A DNA stretch of 64,000 nucleotides from CAWKKW01 sp963850345 (lineage in GTDB: Bacteria; Acidobacteriota; Terriglobia; Terriglobales; Acidobacteriaceae), in assembly GCA_963850345.1 (NCBI GenBank), contig CAWKKW010000003.1, positions 324,704 to 388,703 of the forward strand, read 5' to 3'. The notes under the pieces are model-generated. The model worked only from the letters and a program-made list of their open reading frames with translations, searched no databases and was not told where the DNA came from. This document shows, piece after piece, positions 1-7,204 of the stretch. Both the position numbers and the translations under genes were made by a program. Position 1 is the first letter of the stretch. Each line of letters starts with the position of its first letter.

Positions 1-1
1 G

Positions 2-493
2 GTGGTCGCTCCCAAGCAGTCGGAGATGATGTTTGAAGCCATCAAGGCAGAGCACGGGGATGTGCGGCTGTGGGAGTATGCGGGCTGGCAGCACAACGTG
101 TGGGAGAAGGCGTACGCCGAGACGGATCTGCCGCGTTGGCTGCTGGCGCATAGCGCGGCGCGTTCGGCTTCTAATCCAGTGTATGCAGAGCGAACGGTGG
201 TGCCGGTGCACCCGGTGCCGGCAACAGTGAACCCGGCGATCTATGACGCGTATGTGGGCGAGTACATGGATGCCGGCGTGACGCAGGTGACGATTCTGCG
301 GCAGGGGGATGGGCTGTTTGCGCGCAACCGGATCGGGCAGACTTCAGAGCTGCTGCCGGAGAATGCGACGACGTATTTCTATCCGCATGGCGGGTCTTCG
401 CGAATTGTTTTCGAAAAGGATGCAGCGGGGCAGGTGCGCGGAGTTTTATTTCGCGACGATCGGCACGAAGAGCGTTGGCAGAAGAAGCGCTGA
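2..493 (+). CDS. Alpha/beta hydrolase (esterase/peptidase type), C-terminal part, 5' end outside window
   Basis: The reading frame is open to the left edge, so only the last ~163 residues are seen. The first ~50 residues look like the end of an alpha/beta hydrolase fold. The stretch WEYAGWQHNVWEKAY carries the histidine expected as the third member of the Ser-Asp/Glu-His triad, followed by the usual PRWLLAH helix that ends such domains. After a linker rich in Val/Pro, residues ~75-160 form a small beta-rich C-terminal domain starting YDAYVGEYMD, which resembles the C-terminal add-on seen in beta-lactamase-like and peptidase proteins. The nucleophile and any signal peptide would lie upstream of the window. 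The substrate cannot be assigned. Confidence 0.7.
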   Translation: MVAPKQSEMMFEAIKAEHGDVRLWEYAGWQHNVWEKAYAETDLPRWLLAHSAARSASNPVYAERTVVPVHPVPATVNPAIYDAYVGEYMDAGVTQVTILRQGDGLFARNRIGQTSELLPENATTYFYPHGGSSRIVFEKDAAGQVRGVLFRDDRHEERWQKKR

Positions 494-557
494 ATTGCGC
501 TGGGCGTGAGGGCGGAAAGCCGGAGCGGGATGGATGTGGGTGACTCTCTCGAGCAGC

Positions 558-1391
558 CTAATCTTCGTAATCGGGGCAGTAGTAATCGTAGGTCTCTGAA
601 GCTTTCACATTGTCTCGCAATTGCTTGATCCGATATTCCACGCCGCGGTTGGGTACTTTGAGTGAGTGCAGGTATGCCTGGTAGAGCTTGATCGCTGACT
701 GTCTTGCCTCTGCTGCGCCATTCGCGTATTTGGCGTCGTCTCGCGCTACGTACCACCAGGTCGCATACGCGTTTGCCATTTCGAGGCGAACCTTGTCGGA
801 AATTTCAGACTGCGGGTATTCCTGAAGGAAAGTTTTCGAGTGGCGGATCACTTCCCAAAACTGGTCGGGACCCTCCTGGCACGCACCCTGGCTCCACCCC
901 AGCCAGGTCATCATGAGAAAGGCCTGACGTCCCCACCTGGAATCGAGGTGCTTGATGGCGAGTTCCTCTAAATCGGCCGGATCTCTCTGGAGGAGCCAGC
1001 GTGCTTCGGGTTCGTAGTAGAAGTAGTTCACTCCCAAGGTGCCAAGGATTTTCACTTCGGCCGTCGGAATGGTGCGGGCCTCTCCATCGCCATGCGCAGC
1101 AAGGGCACTCGGCACCAACTCGTGGACGCAAAAAGCCCTGGCCGGATAGAGAGCGGAGGTGGAAGGGGTATTCCGCAGTTCCTGCAAAGCGGGAGCCAGA
1201 CTGCTCTGAATCAAAGCTGGAGTGGGGTTCCGCATCGTCCGAAGAATCTCCCGACCGTGATCGAACCTGGCTTCCTGACAGGCGAGCACTGCTACCGAGC
1301 GGTTTGCACGAACCAGGGACGGGCCGTAGATGGCGAAGCCGAGCTGCGAGTATCCGACCAGCACGGCGGCTATCAGCCAATCGACTTTCAC
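558..1391 (-). CDS. Secreted or membrane-anchored hypothetical protein, TPR-like helical
   Basis: This is a 277-residue protein that I do not recognise. It starts at a GTG codon and has a hydrophobic N-terminus (DWLIAAVLVGYSQLGFAIYG) that fits a signal peptide or single membrane anchor. The rest is helical. The part around residues 170-260 (FLQEYPQSEISDKVRLEMANAYATWWYVA, then AIKLYQAYLHSLKVP) has the spacing of TPR-like repeats as found in cell-envelope assembly proteins. It is transcribed away from the putative origin at 1.7-2.0 kb. Acidobacterial genomes carry many lineage-specific secreted proteins of this kind. The reading frame is good; the function is unknown. Confidence 0.6.
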   Translation of the reverse strand: MKVDWLIAAVLVGYSQLGFAIYGPSLVRANRSVAVLACQEARFDHGREILRTMRNPTPALIQSSLAPALQELRNTPSTSALYPARAFCVHELVPSALAAHGDGEARTIPTAEVKILGTLGVNYFYYEPEARWLLQRDPADLEELAIKHLDSRWGRQAFLMMTWLGWSQGACQEGPDQFWEVIRHSKTFLQEYPQSEISDKVRLEMANAYATWWYVARDDAKYANGAAEARQSAIKLYQAYLHSLKVPNRGVEYRIKQLRDNVKASETYDYYCPDYED

Positions 1392-1704
1392 TGCTGACCT
1401 CGCAGATTCGGCGACCAGGTCGAATCAAATGGCTTCTGCAAGTGGGTGGACGCGGGTAGGTTTCACTCCGGTGACAAGCATAGACCTGGTCACTCTAGCG
1501 GGGTACGATCCAAACGAATATTTCGGTGACCACCGTGCTCTGACTGCGGAAGGTTTGGGGCCGAACATTTTGGTCGTACGCCTTCGTCCGACCAGCGATG
1601 CGGAGCGGGAAGGGCACGGGTCGAGCGCGGATGAGGAAGAGTAGGAAAAGCAGGATGGTGTTGAAAGAGGGTATGCGTCGGACCCGCATTGGCACTGGAG
1701 GAGA
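1392..1704. other. Intergenic stretch, left part of the putative origin region
   Basis: No reading frame on either strand has protein-like composition or a convincing ribosome site; the short frames here are random. It separates a minus-strand gene from the DnaA-box-like cluster to the right. I see no tRNA or terminator. Confidence 0.5.
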
Positions 1705-1887
1705 ACGCAGTTTCCACTTCGCGGTGGGGAAATCCACATAGGGAAAACTGGGCGGTGTGCAGAACGCGGAGAACGGGTGGGGAGAAGCGGGCGGATGTAC
1801 CGGTGTTCCTGCTTTTGCGATTCTGGCGGACGGGTTTTCTAAAACGGGAACGATGGCAATCCCACGAAGGGTGGGGACTTGGACCAG

Positions 1888-1904
1888 GTATCCACTTTTC
1901 CACG
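1888..1904 (+). promoter_or_regulatory. Two abutting DnaA-box-like sites
   Basis: GTATCCACT and TTTTCCACG sit in tandem on the plus strand, each with two differences from TTATCCACA. They point toward the trinucleotide run and AT-rich core, the polarity needed for DnaA to load onto the trios. Confidence 0.55.
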
Positions 1905-1912
1905 GCGAACGG

Positions 1913-1967
1913 TTACTACTACTGTCTTTAAAGAGACTAATAGATAAGAAAAAGTACTAGTAGTAGT
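1913..1967. repeat. DnaA-trio-like TAC runs flanking an AT-rich core in inverted orientation
   Basis: ACTACTACT at 1915-1923 and AGTAGTAGT at 1959-1967 are exact inverted copies separated by 35 mostly A/T bases. The left copy is in the position and orientation of DnaA-trios relative to the boxes at 1888-1904. The right copy faces the other way. Confidence 0.55.
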
Positions 1968-2031
1968 CGTGGTGGTTGCGGTTGGTTCAAAGCAGGCGAT
2001 CGCGGTGTCTAACGCCGTGGGAGCGTCCAGC

Positions 2032-2775
2032 ATGTGGAGAGTTGCGGCAGCCTTGGTTCTCGCCGGATGTGGCGTCATTTCACTGAACGCGCAGACGAGT
2101 CAGACTCGGGGATGTCTCGCAAGAGAAGAGTACGCTCCCGTGCTCGTCAGCAATCCTGGTTCGAAGGTAACTTTCAGATGTGATCGAGCCTCTCCTCTGG
2201 ACCTGATTCGATCGGTTGGGCGCCAATCCCGAAGACCGATCGGAGTGGTTCTGGGTAGAGATCCAAGCCGTCTCTCGCGCCCCAGCCACTCGTACGACGT
2301 AGAGAATGTCGATGCCAGGGTCGCACTACGGAAGGCGATCGAAGGCACCGGCTACACGCTCAAGGAGGAAAACCATGTTCTGGTGCTAACTGCCGGCGAT
2401 CTCAGTCCTCGCCAGAAGGATTTGCTTTTCCATCGTTATGCCGACTTTGTTCCGGGGAAGAATCAGACCATGTTCGAACTGGGGTTTTTTCTGAGCATCT
2501 CGATGAGACAGGCTGTCGACCCAAAGCCCGGTTATGCAGCGAACATTCTGAGTTCTCTCAACGATGAACGATTCACGTTGGAAGCGACATTCCCGGCGAC
2601 CACCGAGGGGATAGCGAACAGGATTGTCTCCCTTGGGTCGAAAGGCATGTGGATCTTCCGCGTGGATCCGACTGCCCCGCCGGCGAACTGGACGGACGAG
2701 GTCTCTGTCGAGCCTTACCAGCACTACTCGAACCGGCCCATCGTCCAGCGCCGAACGTCGCGCGTGTCCAGGTAG
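2032..2775 (+). CDS. Secreted protein with secretin/TonB short N-terminal (STN)-like domain
   Basis: A 247-residue protein if the ATG at 2032 is used. That start gives a clean signal peptide (MWRVAAALVLAGCGVISLNAQ), whereas the earlier in-frame start at 1969 adds an unlikely prefix and would run into the origin-like core. Residues ~55-115 (GSKVTFRCDRASPLDLIRSV, VENVDARVALRKAIEGTGYT, then KEENHVLVL) fit the pattern of STN domains: a beta strand, the D/N-V-x-A-x-x-AL helix and a terminal VLVL strand. STN domains occur in secretins, TonB transducers and acidobacterial secreted proteins. No secretin or TonB channel follows, so it is a stand-alone periplasmic protein of unknown role. It lies between the putative origin and dnaN. 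Confidence 0.6.
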   Translation: MWRVAAALVLAGCGVISLNAQTSQTRGCLAREEYAPVLVSNPGSKVTFRCDRASPLDLIRSVGRQSRRPIGVVLGRDPSRLSRPSHSYDVENVDARVALRKAIEGTGYTLKEENHVLVLTAGDLSPRQKDLLFHRYADFVPGKNQTMFELGFFLSISMRQAVDPKPGYAANILSSLNDERFTLEATFPATTEGIANRIVSLGSKGMWIFRVDPTAPPANWTDEVSVEPYQHYSNRPIVQRRTSRVSR

Positions 2776-2868
2776 GGGAGCGGGCTCGGTTTTGAGGGGA
2801 AGGAAAGCTGGGCGGGTCTTCCACGAGGGGGACTACTTTTCCGCAGAGCATAATTTGTCTTTTGTCAC

Positions 2869-2874
2869 TAGAAT
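2869..2874 (+). promoter_or_regulatory. Possible -10 element for dnaN
   Basis: TAGAAT lies 81 bases before the dnaN start at 2956. The same hexamer precedes hemB and ridA in this window. No clear -35 box is seen at 17 bases. Confidence 0.3.
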
Positions 2875-2955
2875 GAAGCCGGAACCATTGTGGGGCTTCA
2901 GGGCGCAGGGCCCGGGAGTGTACAGTGGAGCAAATTGAATCAGGGGGGCTAAAGC

Positions 2956-4131
2956 ATGCCTGGCGTCGGAGTGGAGCAGGAGAAGCCGCTGGTGCAAAGC
3001 ACAGCAGCCATGGAGATCAGCGTAAGCAGGCAGAATTTGCTGCGGGAGTTGACGGCCACGCAGAGTGTCGTCGAGCGCAAGACCACCATCCCGATTCTTT
3101 CGAACTTTTTGCTGGAGGCGGCGGACGACCGGTTGACAATTACCGCGACCGATCTGGACCAGAGCATCAAGACCTCGTGCGAGGCGAAGGTGAAGAAGCC
3201 GGGTTCGTGCACGGTGCCGGCGCGCAAGCTGTACGACTACATCAAACTGCTGCCCGAAGGAGAAATCAGCATCAAGCTGATGGAGAACCATTGGGTGCAG
3301 ATCCGCTCGGGCCGTTCGAACACCAAGATGGTCGGCATGGCGCGGGCTAATTTTCCCCAAGTGGCAGAATTCCCGGAAAGCGGAGTGACGCGGATCCCGA
3401 CCGCTTCGTTGAAGGGCATGATCAGCAAGACGATCTTTTCGATCTCGAACGAGGAGTCGCGTTACACGCTGAACGGCGCGCTGCTCATCTTCAAGGCAGA
3501 GAGCCTGGCGATGGTGGCGACGGACGGTCATCGGCTCGCACATATTGAGAAGCAAGGCGAGTCGCTGGCCAACATCAGCGGGGAGAAGAAGACGCTGATT
3601 CCGCGCAAGGCACTGTCGGAGTTGCAGTCGCTGCTCGCGAATACGGACGAAGAGTTTCTCGACTTCTCTGACGATGAGCACACGTTATTTTTCCGCATCG
3701 GTCATCGGGTGTTGACCACGCGGAAGCTGACTGGCCAGTTCCCGAACTACGAAGCGGTGCTGCCGCGGGACAACAACAAATTCGTGATTGTGCGCAGTGA
3801 AGAGTTGATGGGTTCGATTCAGCGGGTGGCGCAGTTCGCCGACGAGCGGTCGGGCGCGATCAAGATTCGACTGGAGCAGAACGAGCTGAAGATTTCGTCG
3901 TCGTCGACCGATTCGGGCGAGTCGGAAGATACGATTGAGACGCCGTACAGCTTCGATCCGATCGTGGTCGGATTCAACTCGGCGTACCTAATCGATTTTC
4001 TGAAGGCCGTGGGCGGGTCAGGTGAAGTGCGGCTCGAGTTTAAGGACGCACAATCGGCTGGGCAGATGCGTCCGGAAGATGCCTCGGACGATTTCAAGTA
4101 CCGCTACATCATCATGCCCATGCGCATCTGA
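2956..4131 (+). CDS. dnaN: DNA polymerase III beta subunit (sliding clamp)
   Basis: This is the 391-residue processivity clamp, a ring dimer that tethers DNA polymerase III to DNA. Three repeated clamp folds are present. Family landmarks include TIPILSNFLLEA near the N-terminus, ATDGHRLAHIE in the middle, LTGQFPNYEAVLPRDN and the terminal YIIMPMRI. The start used at 2956 has a G-rich site (GGGGGGC) just upstream. An internal ATG at 3010 (MEISVSRQNLLREL) matches the usual start of the family better and may be the true start; the extra 18 residues would then be untranslated. A TAGAAT hexamer at 2869-2874 is a plausible -10 element. Its place beside the origin-like region matches the usual dnaN position, although dnaA itself is absent. 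Confidence 0.97.
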   Translation: MPGVGVEQEKPLVQSTAAMEISVSRQNLLRELTATQSVVERKTTIPILSNFLLEAADDRLTITATDLDQSIKTSCEAKVKKPGSCTVPARKLYDYIKLLPEGEISIKLMENHWVQIRSGRSNTKMVGMARANFPQVAEFPESGVTRIPTASLKGMISKTIFSISNEESRYTLNGALLIFKAESLAMVATDGHRLAHIEKQGESLANISGEKKTLIPRKALSELQSLLANTDEEFLDFSDDEHTLFFRIGHRVLTTRKLTGQFPNYEAVLPRDNNKFVIVRSEELMGSIQRVAQFADERSGAIKIRLEQNELKISSSSTDSGESEDTIETPYSFDPIVVGFNSAYLIDFLKAVGGSGEVRLEFKDAQSAGQMRPEDASDDFKYRYIIMPMRI

Positions 4132-4139
4132 GGTGCTGC

Positions 4140-4177
4140 GGTGCTGCGCGCACGGCGAATCGCGCCTTCGGCGCAAG
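4140..4177. repeat. Dispersed intergenic repeat, copy A
   Basis: GGTGCTGCGCGCAC is followed within ten bases by the hairpin GCGCCTTCGGCGC and CAAG. The same arrangement recurs at 7097-7134, also just downstream of a gene. The GCGCC/GGCGC stem closes on a 3-base loop. Confidence 0.6.
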
Positions 4178-4180
4178 TGC

Positions 4181-4264
4181 AACTGCAAGAGCAAAGGAAG
4201 AGCAAAGGCAACGGCAAAGGAAGAGCAACAGCAAAGGAAAGAGCAACAGCAAAGCAGGAATGCA
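4181..4264 (+). repeat. Purine-rich degenerate tandem repeat
   Basis: Variants of AGCAAAGGAAG and AGCAACAGC are repeated about seven times between dnaN and its terminator. The stretch has almost no T. It is not part of a credible protein. Confidence 0.5.
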
Positions 4265-4273
4265 ACTAAGGTC

Positions 4274-4297
4274 TGCCCTCAGGGTGGGCCTTTTTTG
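4274..4297 (+). terminator. Rho-independent terminator after dnaN
   Basis: A GCCC/GGGC stem with a short loop is followed by C and six T residues, about 145 bases after the dnaN stop codon. Confidence 0.7.
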
Positions 4298-4434
4298 TTG
4301 GTGCAGAGAAGGGAAAGGCTGCGGTTTCAGAAATTCGTTGCAACTGCATGTTGAGTCGGTTCAACTCTCTTATCGAGGCTGGCAATTCTAGTCGAGGCCC
4401 GGGTTCTGTCACTCCACTTCTGAGGATGTATTCC

Positions 4435-6087
4435 ATGCGAGTGTCCTTCCTTGTTCTAGCTGGGTTGCTGGTGCTCTGCTGTGGCCAGTTTTCGTCACGG
4501 CTGGCCTATGCAGCACAGGCTGCTGAGGCTGACCATGGATCTTCCCAGGAGAAGCTGGGGACGGTGAACTTCAGCACGTCGTGCAGCCCGGAGGTGGAGG
4601 TCGACTTCAATCGCGCGGTGGCGCTGATGCATTCGTTCCAATTCGCACGGGCGATCGACGGGTTCCATTCGGTGCTGTCGCGGGATCCCGCGTGTTCAAT
4701 GGCGGACTGGGGAATCGCGCTAAGCAATTGGGGCAATCCGTTCGCGGCCGGCCAGAAATCAGAGCGTCAACTGGAGGAGGGGCGTAAGGCTGTCGAGCAG
4801 GCGCGGGCGGCGAAACCGGAGACCGCGCGTGAGAACGCGTATGTAGAAGCTGTCGCTAAGCTCTATACCGATCCCGCGACTGTGGATCACCGGACCCGCG
4901 TGCTGGGGTACGAAAGCTCTATGGCGGCGATCCATTCGACGTATCCGGAGGACACAGAAGCGGCTATCTTCTATGCGCTCGCCATGGCCGCAGCCGCTGA
5001 TCCGGCAGATAAGAGCTACGCGAGACAACGCGAGGCGGGAAAGATTCTGGAGACGCTGTACGTGAAGTATCCAGATCATCCGGGACTCGCGCATTACATC
5101 ATCCACACGTACGACGCTCCGGCGCTGGCCTCTCGCGCAGAGGGAGCGGCGAAGCACTACAGCGAGATTGCTCCCGCGAGCCCGCACGCGTTGCATATGC
5201 CGTCACACATCTTCACGCGGCTGGGGCAGTGGCAGGCTTCGATCGATACGAACATTGCTTCGGCGGCTGCCGCCAAAAAGGCGGGACAGCCGGCGGATGA
5301 GTTGCACGCGACCGATTACGAAGTCTACGCGTATCTGCAGACAGCGCAGGATGGGGCCGCGCGCGGCGGAGTCGATGCGGCAGCGGAGATCTTCTCACGC
5401 TTCAACCCCGCGGTTGAAGTGGGAGGGGCGGGAGGTCCGGCGGCGGCATATTTCGCGCATGCCGCGATTCCTGCGCGATATGCGCTGGAACGGAGAGCGT
5501 GGCAGGAGGCGGGAAAACTCGCGGTCACGAGCAGCCCTTACCCGCAGACTGAGGCGATCACCCAGTTCGCGCGAGGTCTGGGGGCGGCGCACCTGAAAGA
5601 TGCTGCGGCGGCACACGCTGCGACCGACGTACTGGAACAATGCCGCGCGCGGCTGGACAAAAAGAACGAGAGCTACTGGGCCAACCAGGTTCAGATTCAG
5701 AGGCAGGAAGTACTCGCATGGCTGGCGTTTGCGGACGGCCAATCCGCGGATGCGATTGCGAAGATGCGAGAGGCAGCGGCATGGGAGGACAAGACAGAGA
5801 AGAGCGCAGTGACCCCGGGGCCGCTGCTGCCTGCGCATGAACAGATGGGGGACATGCTGCTGCAAGTGGGGCGAGCGGGCGATGCGCTGAAAGAGTACGA
5901 AGCGACGCTGACGAAAGAGCCGAACCGATTCTGGGCGTTGTATGGCGCGGCGAAGGCGGCGAAGCGGTCGGGCGACGGCGAAAGGCAGAAAAGGTATCTA
6001 CAGCAGTTACTCAATGTGACGGAGCGCGCGGATCGGCCGGGACGAAGCGAATTGGCGGAGGCGCGGAGTGAGGTGGCCCGTAAGTAA
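4435..6087 (+). CDS. Secreted TPR-repeat protein
   Basis: This is a 550-residue exported protein built of tetratricopeptide-like helices. The start at 4435 is preferred because GAGG lies 9 bases upstream and it opens directly on a signal peptide (MRVSFLVLAGLLVLCCG). Earlier in-frame starts at 4348 and 4426 are possible. Landmark blocks are DFNRAVALMHSFQFARAIDGF, SMADWGIALSNWGNP, GLAHYIIHTYDAP and LHMPSHIFTRLGQW. The last two belong to a conserved exported family common in Acidobacteriota and Proteobacteria; the histidines are conserved but no enzyme activity is established. A typical TPR pair closes the protein (GDMLLQVGRAGDALKEYEATL). It appears monocistronic. Confidence 0.8.
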   Translation: MRVSFLVLAGLLVLCCGQFSSRLAYAAQAAEADHGSSQEKLGTVNFSTSCSPEVEVDFNRAVALMHSFQFARAIDGFHSVLSRDPACSMADWGIALSNWGNPFAAGQKSERQLEEGRKAVEQARAAKPETARENAYVEAVAKLYTDPATVDHRTRVLGYESSMAAIHSTYPEDTEAAIFYALAMAAAADPADKSYARQREAGKILETLYVKYPDHPGLAHYIIHTYDAPALASRAEGAAKHYSEIAPASPHALHMPSHIFTRLGQWQASIDTNIASAAAAKKAGQPADELHATDYEVYAYLQTAQDGAARGGVDAAAEIFSRFNPAVEVGGAGGPAAAYFAHAAIPARYALERRAWQEAGKLAVTSSPYPQTEAITQFARGLGAAHLKDAAAAHAATDVLEQCRARLDKKNESYWANQVQIQRQEVLAWLAFADGQSADAIAKMREAAAWEDKTEKSAVTPGPLLPAHEQMGDMLLQVGRAGDALKEYEATLTKEPNRFWALYGAAKAAKRSGDGERQKRYLQQLLNVTERADRPGRSELAEARSEVARK

Positions 6088-6299
6088 GAGGGTTGCGGGG
6101 TGAACGCGCCTAACGGGTGGCTGGAGTTTGAGGATGTTCAGCCGGCGGCCGAGCGCCGGAACATACGTCGGATGATTTGAGATATCGGTCCATCCTTATG
6201 GCTACGAGCGTGTGGCTGCTCTCCGCTTACGGAGCGCGCTACGAAGTTCTGGTAAGAGCCGAGCGCCAGGAATTCTGTGCGCGTGTGGATAGGAGGCAC

Positions 6300-6305
6300 T
6301 AGACT
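6300..6305 (+). promoter_or_regulatory. Possible -10 element of a near-leaderless thioredoxin gene
   Basis: TAGACT ends 7 bases before the ATG at 6313, so transcription would begin at or one base before the start codon. A GGAGG lies 16 bases from that ATG, too far for a normal ribosome site. Confidence 0.35.
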
Positions 6306-6312
6306 AGCGTGC

Positions 6313-7065
6313 ATGAATAGACCAACGCTCAATCGGGTGTTTGCGGCGGGTCTCCTTTCGCCGGTAGCGGCTGTCTTGCTGTACCAGCTGGTCTATTCGT
6401 TGATGACTTCGTTGAGCCGTGATCTCCAGAGGGATTGGGCTTTCCGGCTCGCGATGGCGGCGGCCGCAATGACACTGCCTAGCCTGTTGACATTCGTCCT
6501 GGCCGTTATGCAAGCCCGGCAGAAGAAGCTGACGAAACTGTCCGCGGTCGGCTTGATCCTGGCAATCCTGACGCTGGGCATGGTGGCTATACCTGCGCAT
6601 GACGGCCTGCTCCGTTCGAGGCAGGAGAGGAACATGGCGCTGCACGACGTCGCCGCGCCTTCGTTCGAGACCACGGATCTTGCTGGAAAGGTCCAACGGC
6701 TTAGCGATCAAAAAGGTAAGGTCGTTCTGATCAATCTTTGGGCGACCTGGTGCGGACCTTGCCGAATCGAGATGCCGAAGCTCGATCGCCTCTACAAAGA
6801 ACGCAGCGCACGCGGGCTGGTGGTTTTTGGCTTGTCTGCGGAGAATGCCCAGACGCAGCAAAATTTCGTTACCAGGTATCCGGTGAGCTATCCGTTGCTG
6901 ACGATGGCCCCGGGAGTTCCGAGTTTCTATCGTGATATCGCGCGTTACCCAACGTTGTTCCTGGTCGATCGCAGTGGCCAGTTGCAGCCATTGCCGGAGT
7001 CGGGAGGCTCGTTCCCGGAGGTTGAGGCCGCAGTGGACAAGCTTCTAGAAAGTCCGCCGCAGTAG
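6313..7065 (+). CDS. TlpA/ResA-like membrane-anchored thiol-disulfide oxidoreductase
   Basis: A 250-residue protein. The N-terminal ~105 residues hold about three membrane segments (FAAGLLSPVAAVLLYQLVY, FRLAMAAAAMTLPSLLTFVL, SAVGLILAILTLGMVAIP). A periplasmic thioredoxin fold of the AhpC/TSA-Redoxin type follows. The active site WCGPC lies near residue 146 in the context NLWATWCGPCRIEMPKL, and the cis-proline region is ARYPTLFLVD. Such proteins reduce periplasmic disulfides, often for cytochrome c maturation, but no cytochrome genes lie nearby. An alternative GTG start at 6277 would add 12 residues. I chose ATG 6313 because of the -10-like hexamer just before it. Confidence 0.85.
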   Translation: MNRPTLNRVFAAGLLSPVAAVLLYQLVYSLMTSLSRDLQRDWAFRLAMAAAAMTLPSLLTFVLAVMQARQKKLTKLSAVGLILAILTLGMVAIPAHDGLLRSRQERNMALHDVAAPSFETTDLAGKVQRLSDQKGKVVLINLWATWCGPCRIEMPKLDRLYKERSARGLVVFGLSAENAQTQQNFVTRYPVSYPLLTMAPGVPSFYRDIARYPTLFLVDRSGQLQPLPESGGSFPEVEAAVDKLLESPPQ

Positions 7066-7081
7066 CGCCGCCCGGGTGTTC

Positions 7082-7134
7082 CGCGCACTGCGGATCGGTG
7101 CTGCGCGCACTGCGGATCGCGCCTACGGCGCAAG
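7082..7134. repeat. Dispersed intergenic repeat, copy B, with internal duplication
   Basis: It matches copy A at 4140-4177: GGTGCTGCGCGCAC at 7097-7110, then the hairpin GCGCCTACGGCGC and CAAG. The segment GCGCACTGCGGATCG occurs twice here (starting at 7083 and 7105). It lies just after the thioredoxin gene. Confidence 0.6.
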
Positions 7135-7167
7135 GCAAAAAACATAGCCGGGCTTCCAAAATTTATA

Positions 7168-7198
7168 TTGACTCTCCTGTGACTGGAGGCTTGATAAC
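7168..7198 (+). promoter_or_regulatory. MerR-type promoter/operator with 19-bp spacer
   Basis: TTGACT (7168-7173) and GATAAC (7193-7198) are 19 bases apart, the overlong spacing that MerR-family activators correct by twisting DNA. The spacer holds the dyad CTCC-N7-GGAG (7174-7188). The -10-like box ends 6 bases before the start of the MerR gene, so it probably drives its own regulator on a leaderless mRNA. Confidence 0.6.
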
Positions 7199-7204
7199 CA
7201 CTGC

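Larger units (their letters stand above)
1705..1970. other. oriC: Candidate chromosomal replication origin (oriC-like region)
   Basis: A non-coding stretch ~1 kb upstream of dnaN contains several sequences two mismatches from the DnaA box TTATCCACA: AAATCCACA at 1730-1738, GTATCCACT at 1888-1896 and TTTTCCACG at 1896-1904. The last two lie head to tail. They are followed by a GC-rich spacer (1905-1912), a TTACTACTACT run (1913-1923) and an AT-rich stretch (1924-1956). This order (DnaA boxes, GC-rich, DnaA-trios, unwinding element) is the basal unwinding system described for Bacillus subtilis and found in many bacteria. A second run in opposite orientation, CTAGTAGTAGT, lies at 1957-1967. Proximity to dnaN supports the call; dnaA is not in the window. 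A promoter region for the next gene is the alternative. Confidence 0.6.

Noticed and set aside
1330..1931. Several 80-140 residue frames in the origin-like region
   Set aside because: They overlap each other on both strands, lack ribosome sites and have non-protein-like composition.
6136..6162. GTTC-CCGGCG / CGCCGG-GAAC hairpin after the TPR gene as a terminator
   Set aside because: No T tract follows, and the match is short for this GC content; left unassigned.
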